Assembly (NCBI RefSeq): GCF_026745355.1
Contig: NC_079206.1
Location: 13,077,779 to 13,141,778, forward strand
Source: Beta vulgaris subsp. vulgaris
Lineage: Eukaryota; Streptophyta; Magnoliopsida; Caryophyllales; Amaranthaceae
Direction: 5' to 3'
Length of the DNA stretch: 64,000 nt
The position numbers were made by a program, and so were the translations under genes. The notes under the pieces are model-generated. The model had not been told where the DNA came from. It did no database searches and saw nothing but the letters and a program-made list of their open reading frames with translations. This document shows positions 34,618-46,627 of the stretch, piece by piece. How positions within the stretch are numbered: position 1 is the first letter of the stretch; each line of letters opens with the position of its first letter.

Positions 34618-37600
34618 GGAAGGCTGGAGGAAAAAGAAAAAGGAGGAAGAAGAAGAGAATGTAGGAGGAAGAAAAAGAAGGGAAACTATGGTGGTTGTGG
34701 TGAGGAGAGAGAGAGGTGCAGTAAGAGGAGCAGGCGGCGGGAGGGAGGAGACCGAATGAAGCAGGGAGAAGGAAGAAAAATGAAGGGGGAAATGAGAGCT
34801 AATGTAATAAGTTGATCTCGCCAATTTTCCCCCCTATGCTCATATGCTTTGTTTTTGCTAGGTTATTGGAAATATGAGAAAAAATCAGAGTGGATATTTG
34901 AAAAATAAGGAAAAGATGCAATATGTGGGCATTTCTCTTGTGAGTTAAATACAAAAGATTTGAAGATTCAGTAGGACATTAGTCTTATTTCTCAAATGAA
35001 TACCATGTCTTTCCCTTGATAATGTGGCTTGCCTATTAATCTATAGCTTTTTTTTCTCTGTCTCTATGTCATGCCTATGCCTTTATTATTATTTTCATAT
35101 TTGATATCTGTATTTTAGCATAGGTATTTAGAAAAGAGGGGGATAGATAGATATTATCACCTATTCAGTTATCACTTCTGTTTATGACTTGTTATGTGAG
35201 TGAGCAGTTGCTAGCTGGACTGCTGGGGAGTGAAGGAAGCGGAAGAAGAAACGATTGCCATGTGCACATAACACGGTCCTGAACCTTGTAGAATTAGGTA
35301 ATTATTCAATATGAACTGGTGTTTATTAATTTTGGAATTCCTTTGCTTGGGGAAATCGTTGAGGAAAGACTTGAGTACTGTGTGATCAGTCCACCTGAGA
35401 TACCAAATGTGACCATCGATCATCGACACATATAATTATTATTGGATGGCCATGGCATTCTCTCTTGTTGCCGGTGCAGCAGTGCTGATGTTCTGGTCAT
35501 CACTAAAGACCAGGGATGTACAGGCAAGACCTTCCAGGATCTCTAAACCTTAATGCGGAAATTTTGTTTTGAGAAGAAATTAAGAGATTAAAGTGCTTCT
35601 TGCTTGAATTATCATCACATTCTTTGTATTATGTTTTTAAGATATTACTGTATTTGTTGATAGTACAACTAGAAGTTCTACTATGTATTTAATGAATTAG
35701 AGATGAATATTTGGGTGGCTGAATTTTGAAGTTTGAACATGTGATGCAGATAACATTTTTGTGGATTTTGGAAGTTATTTTTTTAGTGTGCGGTACCGAG
35801 TTGCCTATTGTTATTTCAAGTTGCATGATTGCAATTTGCAACCCTCTGGCCTCTCCTAAATAAAATAATTCAGGTCCATAACTATGGTTTTAATATACGA
35901 GATTTTGCAGCACTTATCAATGAGGTCATATCGATTAGTATTACACGCCAAAAATTCATTATAGGAAGTATTACAATTAAAAATTCATTATAGGTAGTAT
36001 TACAATTGCATTTTATTCGGTTTGTTTGACCAATCCGGATCAACACTCCACCAATGCTAAATAACCTCTACCTTTGCTTCACCATTAAGAGCATAAGATT
36101 ATGTGTGTCATCTAAGTGTTTAATTATCTGGCCATTCTCTCACACAACAATCACAATCTACTTATATGAAAATGGAATGAATCCCACATTTGGCAGGTTT
36201 CAAAGGTCCAAATCTATGTAATTTAAATATATTAAGTGTAGATCTATTACGATATTGGTCTTTAAAGACATTTGCGGGAGATTTTATTATCTTGCTACTG
36301 TGTGTCATAATGATATACTTCATCCATTCCATAATACTCGTTACACTTTTCATTGTGGGAAGTTTCATATTACTTGCTACAATTCTTTTTTGGGCAATAA
36401 ACTCTCTCTATCTCTCTCTCTTCTCACATGGGTCCCTTTTCTTTTTACTCTCTACATCTCTTTTTTCCAAAAATTGCCTAGGAGTCCGTGAATTGAGAAG
36501 TGTAGCGAGTAATATGAAACACAGGAAGTACTACATTTGCCTTCGATTGTTAAACCTTGCTTACTTTCAAAATTAAATCTATATTGAGTCATAAAGTCAA
36601 CCTACATTTCAAAATTATTTTAAGAACTACTTCTATAAGATTGTATTTCTAAAACTATGACTATGATATAATGTTATAAATTCAATGATTTGATCTTCAA
36701 AGTCATGGCGCATATTGGTTTCCCAGTGTTGTTTTTCGGAAGGGAACAAAAAGTACTAGAAGCAGAAGTGTATGTAGTGCGTATTGTTACCTTAGTAGAC
36801 ACACCCAGGAAGGAGGAGTCACACTCTGTTTGAAAACTCTTCTGAAAATAGATCACCCCCTACTTGATCTATCTCAATGGAACTCTGAGTGGCACAATTT
36901 TCTTTGAAGGAGTATGTTGTTGATGATAGATTTTGTCTGGTTTCACTCTCTCTTTTTTATGAGATCGGCCAGTTTTTCTCTCATTGTTGTATTAGTAATT
37001 GTTTTTATAGGCGTAGTGGTTAGATAAAGAGTACAAAACAGTGGAAGGAGTTGGAGATAGAAAGAAAAGGGAGATGAGAAGGAAAGGCATTGCTCAGATG
37101 TGAGACACACAAGGTGTAGAGTTGATGTTGTATGAAAGGATGGTTGGTATTGAGATGTGAAGTCAATATTGGGAGTTGATGTTGTATAAAGAGCTGGGAT
37201 GCACAAAGTACCTTCATGGCTCTAGGTGAGGTAATTTTGGTAAGGTTCATTCTAGACGGCATACATAGCTTTGGGTGTGTCATCAAATGCAATTGGAAAT
37301 TTAGAAGATACGATGCATTACATTACTCCATTATGCTTAGTTACAACTAACCAAGTTCTACAAAAGTTAAATTTCATTTCTGCTTACTAATAATCACTTC
37401 AAGTTCTTCTACTTCCTCACCATTGCTTCGTTCAAATTGTCTTTATCTTATTGTAGTTTGAAACCTACGCTTGATAGCTGTTCAACAACAGAGAATGCAG
37501 GATCATCAAGTTCTTCTGCTTGCTATTTTGCTTTGCAGCCTAATGCTCCTTGTTAATAATGTGTCACCTAAAGTTAATCACTGCCTAATATAAACTAATC

Positions 37601-38136
37601 TCTTTTGCTGCTAGGCATGATTTAAAACTTGTAATAGATATAGCAAATTAGAGAAAGCACAAAACCTTGGGGCAATTTTTGTAAACAATCAAACGGTTTG
37701 CAATCAACGCATATAAGAAATATAATCTAATAGCCTTATTATTTTACCTATACGTTTATATACTTTGAAATACCTTAAATTCAATTTATTGATATTTCTA
37801 TAGAGCTATTTATAAGAATTTTCGCTTTTTTGGGGGGACCGCGCAACAACTAGTAAAAAGAAATGTGAGAGAAGAAATAGCATGCATCTGTATACTGATT
37901 GAAGACCAAAGGACTAGTACTAGTAAAAGGAAAGTATCAAAGAACGTAGTTTTTTTCTTTATTTGAAATTTCAAAATATGAAGTAGTTTGTTTCTCTTTT
38001 ACTTTCATTATCACTTTAGTTAAAGTAGCAACAATGAGTTGTTCTTCGGTGACAATGAAGAGCAAGCAGTAATAACTAATAAGCAAACCTCACAGGAAAT
38101 TTAGAATAAAATGCTTAGCTTCTTGAGATCCATCTA
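34618..38136. other. Non-coding stretch, no gene recognised
   Basis: AT-rich DNA with a GA-rich patch at 34620-34790. The only structured element I see is the MITE at 36318-36528. Near 37830-37853 the words GGGGGGACCGCGCAACAACTAGT resemble a Helitron 3' end but lack a clear hairpin. No protein family is recognised in the short open frames. Confidence 0.5.
36318..36528. mobile_element. Stowaway-like MITE
   Basis: CTTCATCCATTCCATAATAC at the left and GTAATATGAAACACAGGAAG at the right are imperfect inverted copies, with TA on both sides. About 211 bases long. Confidence 0.55.
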
Positions 38137-38141
38137 GAAAA

Positions 38142-38821
38142 TGTTGGAGATTTAGAGTATAAGATTAGTGTATTTCATGGTGCATAGTTGAGTTACTTGG
38201 TAATGGTGTTGTGACTCAAGCTATACATACATTGTACCATGCTCTCAATCTCTCTCGCACTCGCACAAGGAGAGAGGAAGTTACTGGTCGCGACTCGCGA
38301 CCTACGTCGCACCTCGCGACAGTACTGGAACAGACGAAGCAAGACAGACGCACCTTCGCGACTCGCGAGCCTGATTGCACCTCGCGATCGTACAAAGTCG
38401 CGACTCGCGATGGTTAGCTCGACTCGCGACGAGCGTCTGTTGTTCGCTGCGTGGTTTGTTGATGCTGCGTGTTTTTGGCGGTTACTAAGTAGCGATTCAG
38501 TTCTATGCCTTGGTATATATATATGATACTTCTCATATGATGAAAACAGAGAGAAAACTGATTATTCTCTATTATACAAACTCTTTAAACATTAAATTCC
38601 AAGAGATTTATCATCATCACAAATTCTCACAAATTCATTTTTAATTGATAGTGTTCATAGTAAGCGTGACCACTATTGTTTTCTTCTTTGTATCTCGAAG
38701 GTGAATTCCGTGATACCCGTGCTTTACGAATAGGGTCGGAATATTACTTTTGGGAAAGTGATCCACGCCTAGAAGATTGTTCATCTTGTGACTCTTGTTC
38801 ATTTCGTAATTTATTCTAACA
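38142..38821 (+). repeat. 5' LTR of the copia element
   Basis: Starts TGTTGGAGATTTAGAG and ends TTATTCTAACA. A CpG-rich block at 38287-38432 repeats TCGCGACTCGCGA-like palindromes. A TATA-like GGTATATATATATGATAC lies near 38510. It is near-identical to the 3' LTR, apart from a few substitutions and small indels. Confidence 0.95.
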
Positions 38822-38847
38822 ATCCAAAAGTAATATTTTTCTTCAAG

Positions 38848-39770
38848 ATGACTACAATTCGTGAAATGTCTGCAAATTTTCACAAACTTGACAAGTTCGA
38901 AGGTGTTGGATTTAGAAGATGGCAAAAGAAGATGCATTTTCTTCTCACTTCGTTAAATGTGGCATATGTTTTGAGCACTCCCAAACCCGAGGAAGTAGAT
39001 GATGAAACTGTGGAAGAAATTCGAAGGAGAAACAAATGGAGAATGATGACTATATATGTCGTGGCCACATTCTTAACGGTATGTCCGATGCTTTGTTTGA
39101 TATTTATCAATTTGTTGAATCCGCTAAAAGTCTTTGGAATGAACTAGAAAGTAAATACATGGCCGAAGATGCTTCTAGTAAGAAGTTTCTTGTTAGTAAT
39201 TTCAATGCCTTTAAAATGGTAGACACTAGGCCGGTAATGGAGCAATTCCATGAAATTCAAAGAATTTTAGGAAGTTTTAAGCAACACAACATTGATATGG
39301 ATGAGACCTTTGTTGTTTCCTCAATAATTGACAAATTACCACCCGGTTGGAAAGATGTTAGAAATTCTCTTAAGCATAAGAAAGATGATATGAATGTTGA
39401 ACAATTGGGTGCTCATCTTCGGATTGAAGAGGGCATTCGGGTCCAAGATGGACAAAAGGATGTTAATCCTAATCCTTCTACCGTTAACATGGTGGAGGAT
39501 GGTAAGTCAAAGGAGTCTTCTAATCCTAAGAAGAGGGCTAACAATTTCACCAAAGGCAACAATTGGAAGAAGCCTAAGTTTGGTGGAGGTGCTCAACGTG
39601 GTTGTTGGGAATGTGGCAAGCCCGGTCATTTTAAGAAGGATTGCACCATTTGGAAAAAGAAGATGAACAAAAAGAATGGTGGGAATGGCGAGTCAAGCCA
39701 AACCCATGCCAAGCAAGGTATGAGTACACAAGTTTCACTTAATTCAAATCTGAATTTTGTGTGTTATTTC
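38848..39770 (+). pseudogene. copia gag (capsid and zinc knuckle), frameshifted
   Basis: Starts MTTIREMSANFHKLDKF. A UBN2/gag-type segment (LWNELESKY, DKLPPGWKD) follows, then a CCHC zinc knuckle CWECGKPGHFKKDC near 39603-39645 and a Lys-rich tail. A one-base loss in a G-run near 39036-39040 splits the frame in two. A further frame change near 39765 separates it from protease. Gag would form the virus-like particle and package element RNA. Confidence 0.88.
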
Positions 39771-39787
39771 TGAAATCTTTTGTGTAC

Positions 39788-42700
39788 AGGATGATTGTTC
39801 ATGGTGGATCGATTCGGGAGCATCAAGACATGTATGCAAGGAGCGATCTCTATTTAAGACTTTCAAAGAGGTTGAAAATGGAGAAGTTCTTTACATGGGC
39901 AATGATTCTACGGCTAAAGTTCTAGGTATGGACAAGTAGAATTAGTGTTTAGTTCCGGAAAGCCTCTTATTTTAAGAGATGTATTGTATGCTCCGGAACT
40001 TAGGAAAAATTTAGTCTCGGTGCTACCTTGAATCGATTAGGATTTAAAATGGTGTTTGAAGCTGATAAATTCATATTATCTAAGGGTGGAACATTTGTAG
40101 GACTTGGTTATCTTTGTAATAGTATGTTTAAACTTAGTATTTCAAATGCTTTGAAAGATACTTTGTTTGTTGTTAATGACAATTCTTCTCTATGGCATAA
40201 TCGACTTGGTCATGTTAATTACAAGAAGTTATGTTCAATGTCTAAACATGATTTGATTCCTTCTTTTGATCCAAGTATAGAGAAGTGTAGAACATGCATG
40301 TTAACAAAGATAACTAGAAAATCCTTTCCAAACAATGCTTGATTTGGTGCATAGTGATTTATGTGATTTCCATAGCACTCCTTCCTTAGGGAACAAGAAA
40401 TACATGATAACTTTTATAGATGATTACTCTCGATTTTGTTATGTATACTTGTTGTTTACTAAGGATGAAGCCCTTGATAAGTTTAAGATCTATAAAAAGA
40501 AGTTGAATTGCAACTAAGTGACAAACTTAAAAGATTTAGAACCGATAGGGGTGGTGAATTCTATGACCCAAGTTATTTTCAATCAACTGGCATTATACAT
40601 GAAACCACAGCGGCGTATACACCACAACAAAATGGTATAGCCGAAAGAAAGAATCGAACTTTGCAAGAAATGGTAAATTCGATGTTATCCTATTCAGGTT
40701 TAAGTGATGGTTTTTGGGGTGAAGCTATGTTAACAGCTTGTCATATTTTAAACCGAGTTCCAATGAAAAAGAACGAGGTTACCCCATATGAACTTTGGTA
40801 TAAAAGAAAACCAAACTTGAGTTATCTCAAAGTTTGGGGATGTCGGGCCATTGTAAAGTGCCGGAACCAAACGTAAAAAGTTTGGGTGAAAGGGGAGTTG
40901 AGTGCATCTTTATAGGGTATGCTCTTCATAGCAAAGCCTATAGGTTCTATGTTATAGAACAAAATGACTTTTGGTCAATTCACACTATTGTGGAGTCAAG
41001 AGATGCCATATTTGATGAAAATAGTATTCATCAATTCCTAGACCAAAGGACTACTCCTAATACCAATGTTCAAGAAATTGATCAATCAAACATGGATCAA
41101 GGAGTTGAACTTGATCAAACTAACATTGATCAAGAAGTTGATGCACAAGCTCTTGATGAGAATGTTGCATCAACATCATCACAACCTAGGAGAAGCAAAA
41201 GGGCGAGAAAAGAGAAATCTTTTGGCCCAGATTTTCATGTATACTTGGTTGAAGGATCAAGGAGTTCCATAGTGACTAAGTTTCCATATATATTTAATGT
41301 GGAAGAAGATCCTTTAACGTTTAATGAGGCTATGAGGTCTCAAGATGCCGCTTTTTGGAAAGAGGCAATTGATGATGAGATGGATTCCATCATGGGAAAT
41401 AACACTTGGTTCTAGCTGATTTACCTCCTAAGTGTAAACCAATTGGGTGTAAATGGATTTTCAAAAAGAAAATGAAAGTAGATGGGACTATTGATAAGTT
41501 CAAAGCCCGTCTTGTGGCTCAAGGTTTTTCACAAAAACCGAGCATTGATTATTTTGATACATATGCACCAGTTGCTAGAATCTCCACTATAAGGTTATTA
41601 ATAGCTCTTGCAGCTATTCATAAGCTTGTGATCCATCAAATGGATGTCAAGACTGCGTTCTTGAATGGACACTAGAAGAAGAGGTTTACATGCGACAACC
41701 GGAAGGGTTTGTTGTGAAAGGTCAAGAGCACAAAGTGTGCAAGTTAATTAGATCTTTGTATGGCTGGGCTAAAACAAGCACCAAAGCAATGGCATCAAAA
41801 GTTTGATGAGGTTGTGTTGTCTAATGGATTCAAGTTGAATAATTCAGACAAGTGTGTGTATAGCAAATTTGATGACAACGGTAATGGTGTCATGATTTGC
41901 TTATATGTAGATGACATGTTGATTTTTGGAACGGATTTGTCACAAGTTGAATGGACAAAATCTTTTCTATCTTCACAATTCTCCATGAAAGATTTAGGAG
42001 AGGCTGATGTCATCTTAGGTATAGAATTAAGAGAGACAATGGAAAATTGATCTTGTCACAATCTCATTACATTGAGAAAGTGCTCAAGAAATTTAATGTT
42101 AGTGATTGCTCTCTTGTTTCAACTCCTATGGACCCAAGTGAAAAATTGTTACCAAATGATGGTAATGCCGTGTCTCAACTTGAGTATGCGAGGTTATAGG
42201 ATGTTTGATGTATGCTATGACGAGTACTAGGCCGGATATCGCATTTGCGGTAGGGAAATTAAGTAGATATACTAGTAATCCTAGTATGGAACATTGGCAA
42301 GCTATTCGTCGAGTGTTAAAATATTTGAGGAAAAACATGGATTATGGTTTGTCCTACAGTGGATATCCTTCAGTTTTAGAAGGGTATTCGGATGGGAGTT
42401 GGATCTCTAATAGAGAAGATCATTCCTCCACAAGTGGATGGGTATTCCTCCTTGGGGGAGGTGCAATATCTTGGGCATCCAAGAAACAAACTTGCATTGC
42501 AGATTCATCAATGACTTCTGAGTTTATAGCTCTGTCATCGGCAAGCAAAGAAGCCGAGTGGTTAAGGAATCTCATGTTTGAGATACCTTTGTTGCAAAGC
42601 CAATATCACCTATTGCTATACATTGTGATAGTGATGCAACGTTGGCAAGAGCTTATAGTCAAGTGTATAATGGCAAGTCAAGACACATTGGTGTGAGACA

Positions 42701-42859
42701 TAGCTATGTCCAAGGGCTTATCAAAGATAGTGCCATTACTGTTGACTATGTAAGAACTTGTATAATCTAGCAGATTGTTTCACAAAGGCGCTAGCTAGAG
42801 ATACGGTAAAGAGGATAGCAATCGGTTTAGGATTGGTGCCTTTTGGAAATCAGAAGTGA
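39788..42859 (+). pseudogene. copia pol (protease, integrase, RT, RNase H), multiply broken
   Basis: In order: protease WWIDSGASRHV (about 39800); GAG-pre-integrase zinc finger WHNRLGHVNYKKLC with CRTC (40190-40300); integrase core with FIDDYSRFCYVY, TDRGGEF and NGIAERKNR (40340-40860); reverse transcriptase with MDVKTAFLNG and the catalytic YVDDML (41430-42050); RNase H with YSDGSWISN, then HIGVRHSYV and LADCFTKAL, ending at a TGA near 42857. Frame changes or stops occur near 39940, 40030, 40340, 40515, 40870, 41412, 41673, 41758, 42048, 42199 and 42600. Each block is well preserved between breaks. Confidence 0.93.
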
Positions 42860-43383
42860 GGGAATCTTAACTTAACGCCCAATAAGACGTTGGGTCTTGA
42901 GTTCAATAAGATCAATTTCCTTATTTGATGATTGAAAGAACTTATATAATCATCCAAGGTAAAGTTCTTTAAATCTGTGATGTTTAAGAGGTTGTTTAAT
43001 CTTAATAGGTCTCTTGACATTGTGCTTTATCACAGGAGCATGTTTTCTAAGAGATCTACCTATGTAAGTGCGAAGTTTGGCCGCTTCAAGGAGCTGGTGA
43101 GGCATAGCTTTGATGGCTTATGAATTGATATGGACACATGGCGAGTTAGTGTCAAGTATATATTGAAAATGGGAGTTAATCTTGTGTGTATAATATCTTC
43201 AAGTTTTCATTATGTGTTGCTAATGGTTCAATCGTTTATCGACACCATTTGGATACGAATGCTTGGAATGTGTATTATACTAAGTGGAAGTTCAAGTCTT
43301 TGTACACTTTCATTTATGCATAAGATTGTTTTGTGATGATGATGTTTGTGGATTTATTTTGTATACTCTAAATGGGGGAGGAT

Positions 43384-44077
43384 TGTTGGAGATTTAGAGT
43401 ATAAGATTAGTGTATTTCATGGTGCATAGTTGAGTTACTTGGTAATGGTGTTGTGACTCAAGCTATACATACATTGTACCATGCTCTCAATCTCTCTCGC
43501 ACTCGCACAAGGAGAGAGGAAGTTACTGGTCGCGACTCGCGACCTACGTCGCACCTCGCGACAGTACTGGAACAGACGAAGCAAGACAGACGCACCTTCG
43601 CGACTCGCGAGCCTGATCGCACCTCGCGAGCCTGATCGCACCTCGCGATCATACAAAGTCGCGACTCGCGATGGTTAGCTCGACTCGCGACGAGCGTCTT
43701 CGCTGCGTGGTTTGTTGATGCTGCGTGTTTTTGGCGGTTACTAAGTAGCGATTCAGTTCTATGCCTTGGTATATATATATGATACTTCTCATATGATGAA
43801 AACAGAGAGAAAACTGATTATTCTCTATTATACAAACTCTTTAAACATTAAATTCCAAGAGATTTATCATCATCACAAATTCTCACAAATTCATTTTTAA
43901 TTGATAGTGTTCATAGTAAGCGTGACCACTATTGTTTCTTCTTTGTATCTCGAAGGTGAATTCCGTGATACCCGTGCTTTACGAATAGGGCCGGAATATT
44001 ACTTTTGGGAAAGTGATCCACGCCTAGAAGAATTGTTCATCTTGTGACTCTTGTTCATTTCGTAATTTATTCTAACA
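43384..44077 (+). repeat. 3' LTR of the copia element
   Basis: Near-identical to the 5' LTR. It has an extra 20-base unit (GCCTGATCGCACCTCGCGA, 43610-43650), a five-base loss near 43700 and a few substitutions. Confidence 0.95.
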
Positions 44078-44252
44078 GAAAACAGTATGCTTTTATTGAA
44101 GTTTTAATCCAACAAGCAACAACCACTGTTTTTACGGCATGTCATCTAGAAAAAGACAACTTATTTTTCTATTTAAGGAGATCATTTTCGTTAGTGTCAA
44201 CAATACACATTATAAGTTGAGTTTGTAGAGACAAAATAGGTTCAATTTCATA

Positions 44253-44767
44253 ATGGACGAAGATGAACGTCCTACTCCTAAGGTTGCATATGATCAATTT
44301 AGCGATGAAATCTCGGTGATCTCCCTCGATGGAATCAAGGATGATTCACCAGGTGGTCGAAGGGAGGTTATATACATGAACAGTGGCGGATTCAGAATAT
44401 GTATTAAGTGGGGTCGGAATAAAATTTCTAGTTTTTAGTGGGTTCAAACAATTAATTTCACAAGAAAATTTTCAAAATGTATCAAATTATATAAGGAAAA
44501 TTTTCAAAAATTTTCAGATTTAAATGGGGTCAACTGACCCCACGAATACTAACATGCATCCGCTCCTGTGCATGAACATAGCTCAAGCTTGTGAAGAGTG
44601 GGGGATGTTTCAAGTGGTCGATCATGGCATTGATCTTGATCCTAAACTTGTTAATGACATGAGTAGCTTGTTCAGGGAGTTCTTTGCTTTGCCTGATGAA
44701 GATAAATTGAGGTTCGATATGAGTGGTGGTAAAAGAGGTGGTTTCACTATATCTAGTCATATTCAGG
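44253..44767 (+). pseudogene. F3H: Flavanone 3-hydroxylase first-exon fragment split by a MITE
   Basis: The frame from 44253 reads DEDERPTPKVAYDQFSDEI, SVISLDGI and GGRRE, then a 188-base insertion (44383-44570). It resumes [38 protein letters not shown] and [13 protein letters not shown], followed by GTACGT. This is the DIOX_N part of F3H, the Fe(II)/2-oxoglutarate dioxygenase that makes dihydroflavonols. The exon ends at an apparent donor after SHIQ. The next exon (GEAVQDWRE in the family), with the Fe-binding HxD..H, is not found before 46324. The usual N-terminal ~20 residues are also missing, so this is an internal piece of exon 1. Confidence 0.87.
44383..44570. mobile_element. hAT-like MITE inside the F3H exon
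   Basis: Flanked by an 8-base duplication CATGAACA (44375-44382 and 44571-44578). Its ends, GTGGCGGATTC and GCATCCGCTCCTGTG, are imperfect inverted copies. Without the insert and one copy of the duplication, the F3H frame is continuous. The 8-base duplication and the size suggest a hAT-type MITE. Confidence 0.75.
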
Positions 44768-44770
44768 TAC

Positions 44771-46289
44771 GTACGCAGCAACTTTTGTGCGGTGCCGCCC
44801 TTATCTTTATATTGTATAGTCATAATAACAAGTACTCCTACCAAGTAAGAGAGGGGAATTATACATTGATTTCAAATTAAAACTAGGAATTAGATTTTAG
44901 TTACCCGGACATTATCACCAAGACTAGGAATTATCATTCTATACTGCAGTCTGCAGCCAATCATCGGAACAAGAGAATCTTGTAGTTGAGACACGCTGCA
45001 TGCCTGATATCTGGATTCTTTGAATCAGTTTAACTTGACTGCATGTTGAATTTATAGAAGCTTTTATAATCTGGTTTTGTTTACTGACTTTATTATTGAC
45101 TTAATTACTATAGCTTCAGAGTGCACTAGGATATTATAGCTATGGCATACCTGACTTAAATACTTGTATGTGTTGCCTCGGCACATCACTTATAGGATAC
45201 TAAACATCAAAATTTCCTGACTTCCTCTGCTTTCATGCTTTCTTAAAAGCTCTTATAGAGGATGAGTTGTTATGCTTACAGGCACAATTTGCACTTTTAG
45301 AGCCAAACAAATTAAAGGATGTGTTTCATTTGAGAAATTCCACATGGAAACCATTTTCTACTATGCCATAATCTTCACTTTTCGTCTAGAACTTGTTTTT
45401 ACCATAGATAGTTAGATACTATCTTAATATCAATCACAAATTTCAGCTTGTTAGTTAAACCTCTGATAAAACTCGCAGGAACCTACTGCCCATTCAATTT
45501 TAAGAGATTGGATTACAGGATCTGATGGATACTTGAGTTTCATTGGCTATACAAGATTTTTGCGTGGAATGACTATTCGTCGCTCAAATACAAGACATCA
45601 TAAATAGGTGTAATTATTCTACAAAGGCTCTCATAAAAATTGAGATTGAATTAGATTCATGCCTAATTACATAATATTCAGTACAATTTTCTTTTCTTTT
45701 TTCCTATTTGGGAAAGCAGAGAAAGATGTGTATAAATGATTAATATTAGTCAATTTTAGCTCTGAGGTTGTTGAGACAAATATGTATTGGAAATGGGTTT
45801 CTTTACGTCATTCCGTGCGTCTACTTTTTAATAAAAAATCGTATTAATTAGTTAACATGTGAACTTCTGTTGAGTAGGATGGAAGATCCTACAAAATTAG
45901 TTTATAAGTAAAAAAAATGGACATTGGGGAGGAGGGAGATATAGAAGGTGAGGGGACACAAGATATTTGAGGTCAAACTTTAACTATTAAGTACTTGCAC
46001 TAACCTGAAAAAATTTAGTTATGTTGCTATCTTCACTAGGTTAATATCGTAAATACAATTATCTTCATCAAGATATTTTGATTTCAATATCTCTGGGTAC
46101 TTATGTTGTAAGAAATACATTCGTTTAGTTGTTACGTTTGTCCATAACAGGTTCTGTAAATAAGAATGCTAACATAGCAGAAGTCATTAGTGTTATGTGT
46201 TCAATATAATTATATTTATCCATAACAAATATTAGTGTAAGTACGTGTAGCCTATTTAACCAACATTTTACTGATCTAGCTACTCCTAG
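44771..46289. other. Non-coding DNA between the F3H fragment and a Helitron end
   Basis: AT-rich. The first part could be F3H intron 1. No further F3H exon is seen. An exon-like stretch at 45478-45600 (translation with HSILRDWITGSDGYLSFIGY) is not recognised. Confidence 0.5.
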
Positions 46290-46324
46290 CCTAACGTGCG
46301 CATCGCGCGCGATCCAACCACTAG
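46290..46324 (+). mobile_element. Helitron 3' terminus
   Basis: A perfect 12-base palindrome ATCGCGCGCGAT (46302-46313) is followed by CCAACCA and CTAG|T (CTAG at 46321-46324). A GC hairpin just ahead of CTRR with insertion before T is the Helitron 3' signature. The matching 5' TC end was not located, so the element could include the F3H fragment and the copia insertion. Confidence 0.65.
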
Positions 46325-46329
46325 TATAT

Positions 46330-46480
46330 ATAAAATAGAGGAGGGAGTGAAGAGGGGTGGAGTGGAGAGTGAGAGGAGTGGAGAGTGGGAGGAGTGGAGA
46401 GAGGAGGTATCATGTATACTTAGATGAGTCCGTCAGTGCATTCATCTATTCTTATACACCAAATCTATAATATTTTTAAT
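46330..46480 (+). repeat. Single copy of the GA-rich/TATACTTAGATG repeat
   Basis: GAGGAGGGAGTGAAGAGG-like units, then ATGTATACTTAGATGAGTCC, GTCAGTGCATTCAT and TTCTTATACACCAAATCTAT, the same order as the units at 21257-22260. It starts immediately after the Helitron end. Confidence 0.8.
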
Positions 46481-46627
46481 ATATATAAAATATAGCTATT
46501 GGTGATATAATAATATTTTTTATGATATAATATTCTTAAAAAGTAATAAAAATATTGTAAAATTAAATTTTCTATAGAAGTTATGTAAAAGAAAAAAAAG
46601 GAAAAATTATTGAGACATACCCATTTA

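Larger units (their letters stand above)
38142..44077 (+). mobile_element. Ty1/copia LTR retrotransposon, coding region broken
   Basis: Full-length element. 5' LTR 38142-38821, 3' LTR 43384-44077, TG..CA ends, and 5-base target duplication GAAAA at 38137-38141 and 44078-44082. A polypurine tract (AATGGGGGAGGAT, 43371-43383) abuts the 3' LTR. The sequence after the 5' LTR (ATCCAAAAGTAAT) does not match the usual initiator-Met primer site. Gene order gag, protease, integrase, RT, RNase H places it in copia. It lies between the fragment cluster and the F3H fragment. The coding region has many single-base frame changes, so it cannot act alone. Confidence 0.96.

Noticed and set aside
34501..34824. 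Ser/Pro-rich open frame on the minus strand
   Set aside because: It is the complement of a GA-rich patch beyond the F-box/LRR exon and has no recognisable motif.
38211..38526. Short open frames in the copia LTRs (repeated at 43435-43678)
   Set aside because: Present in both LTRs because the sequence is repeated; they reflect the CpG palindrome block, not a protein.
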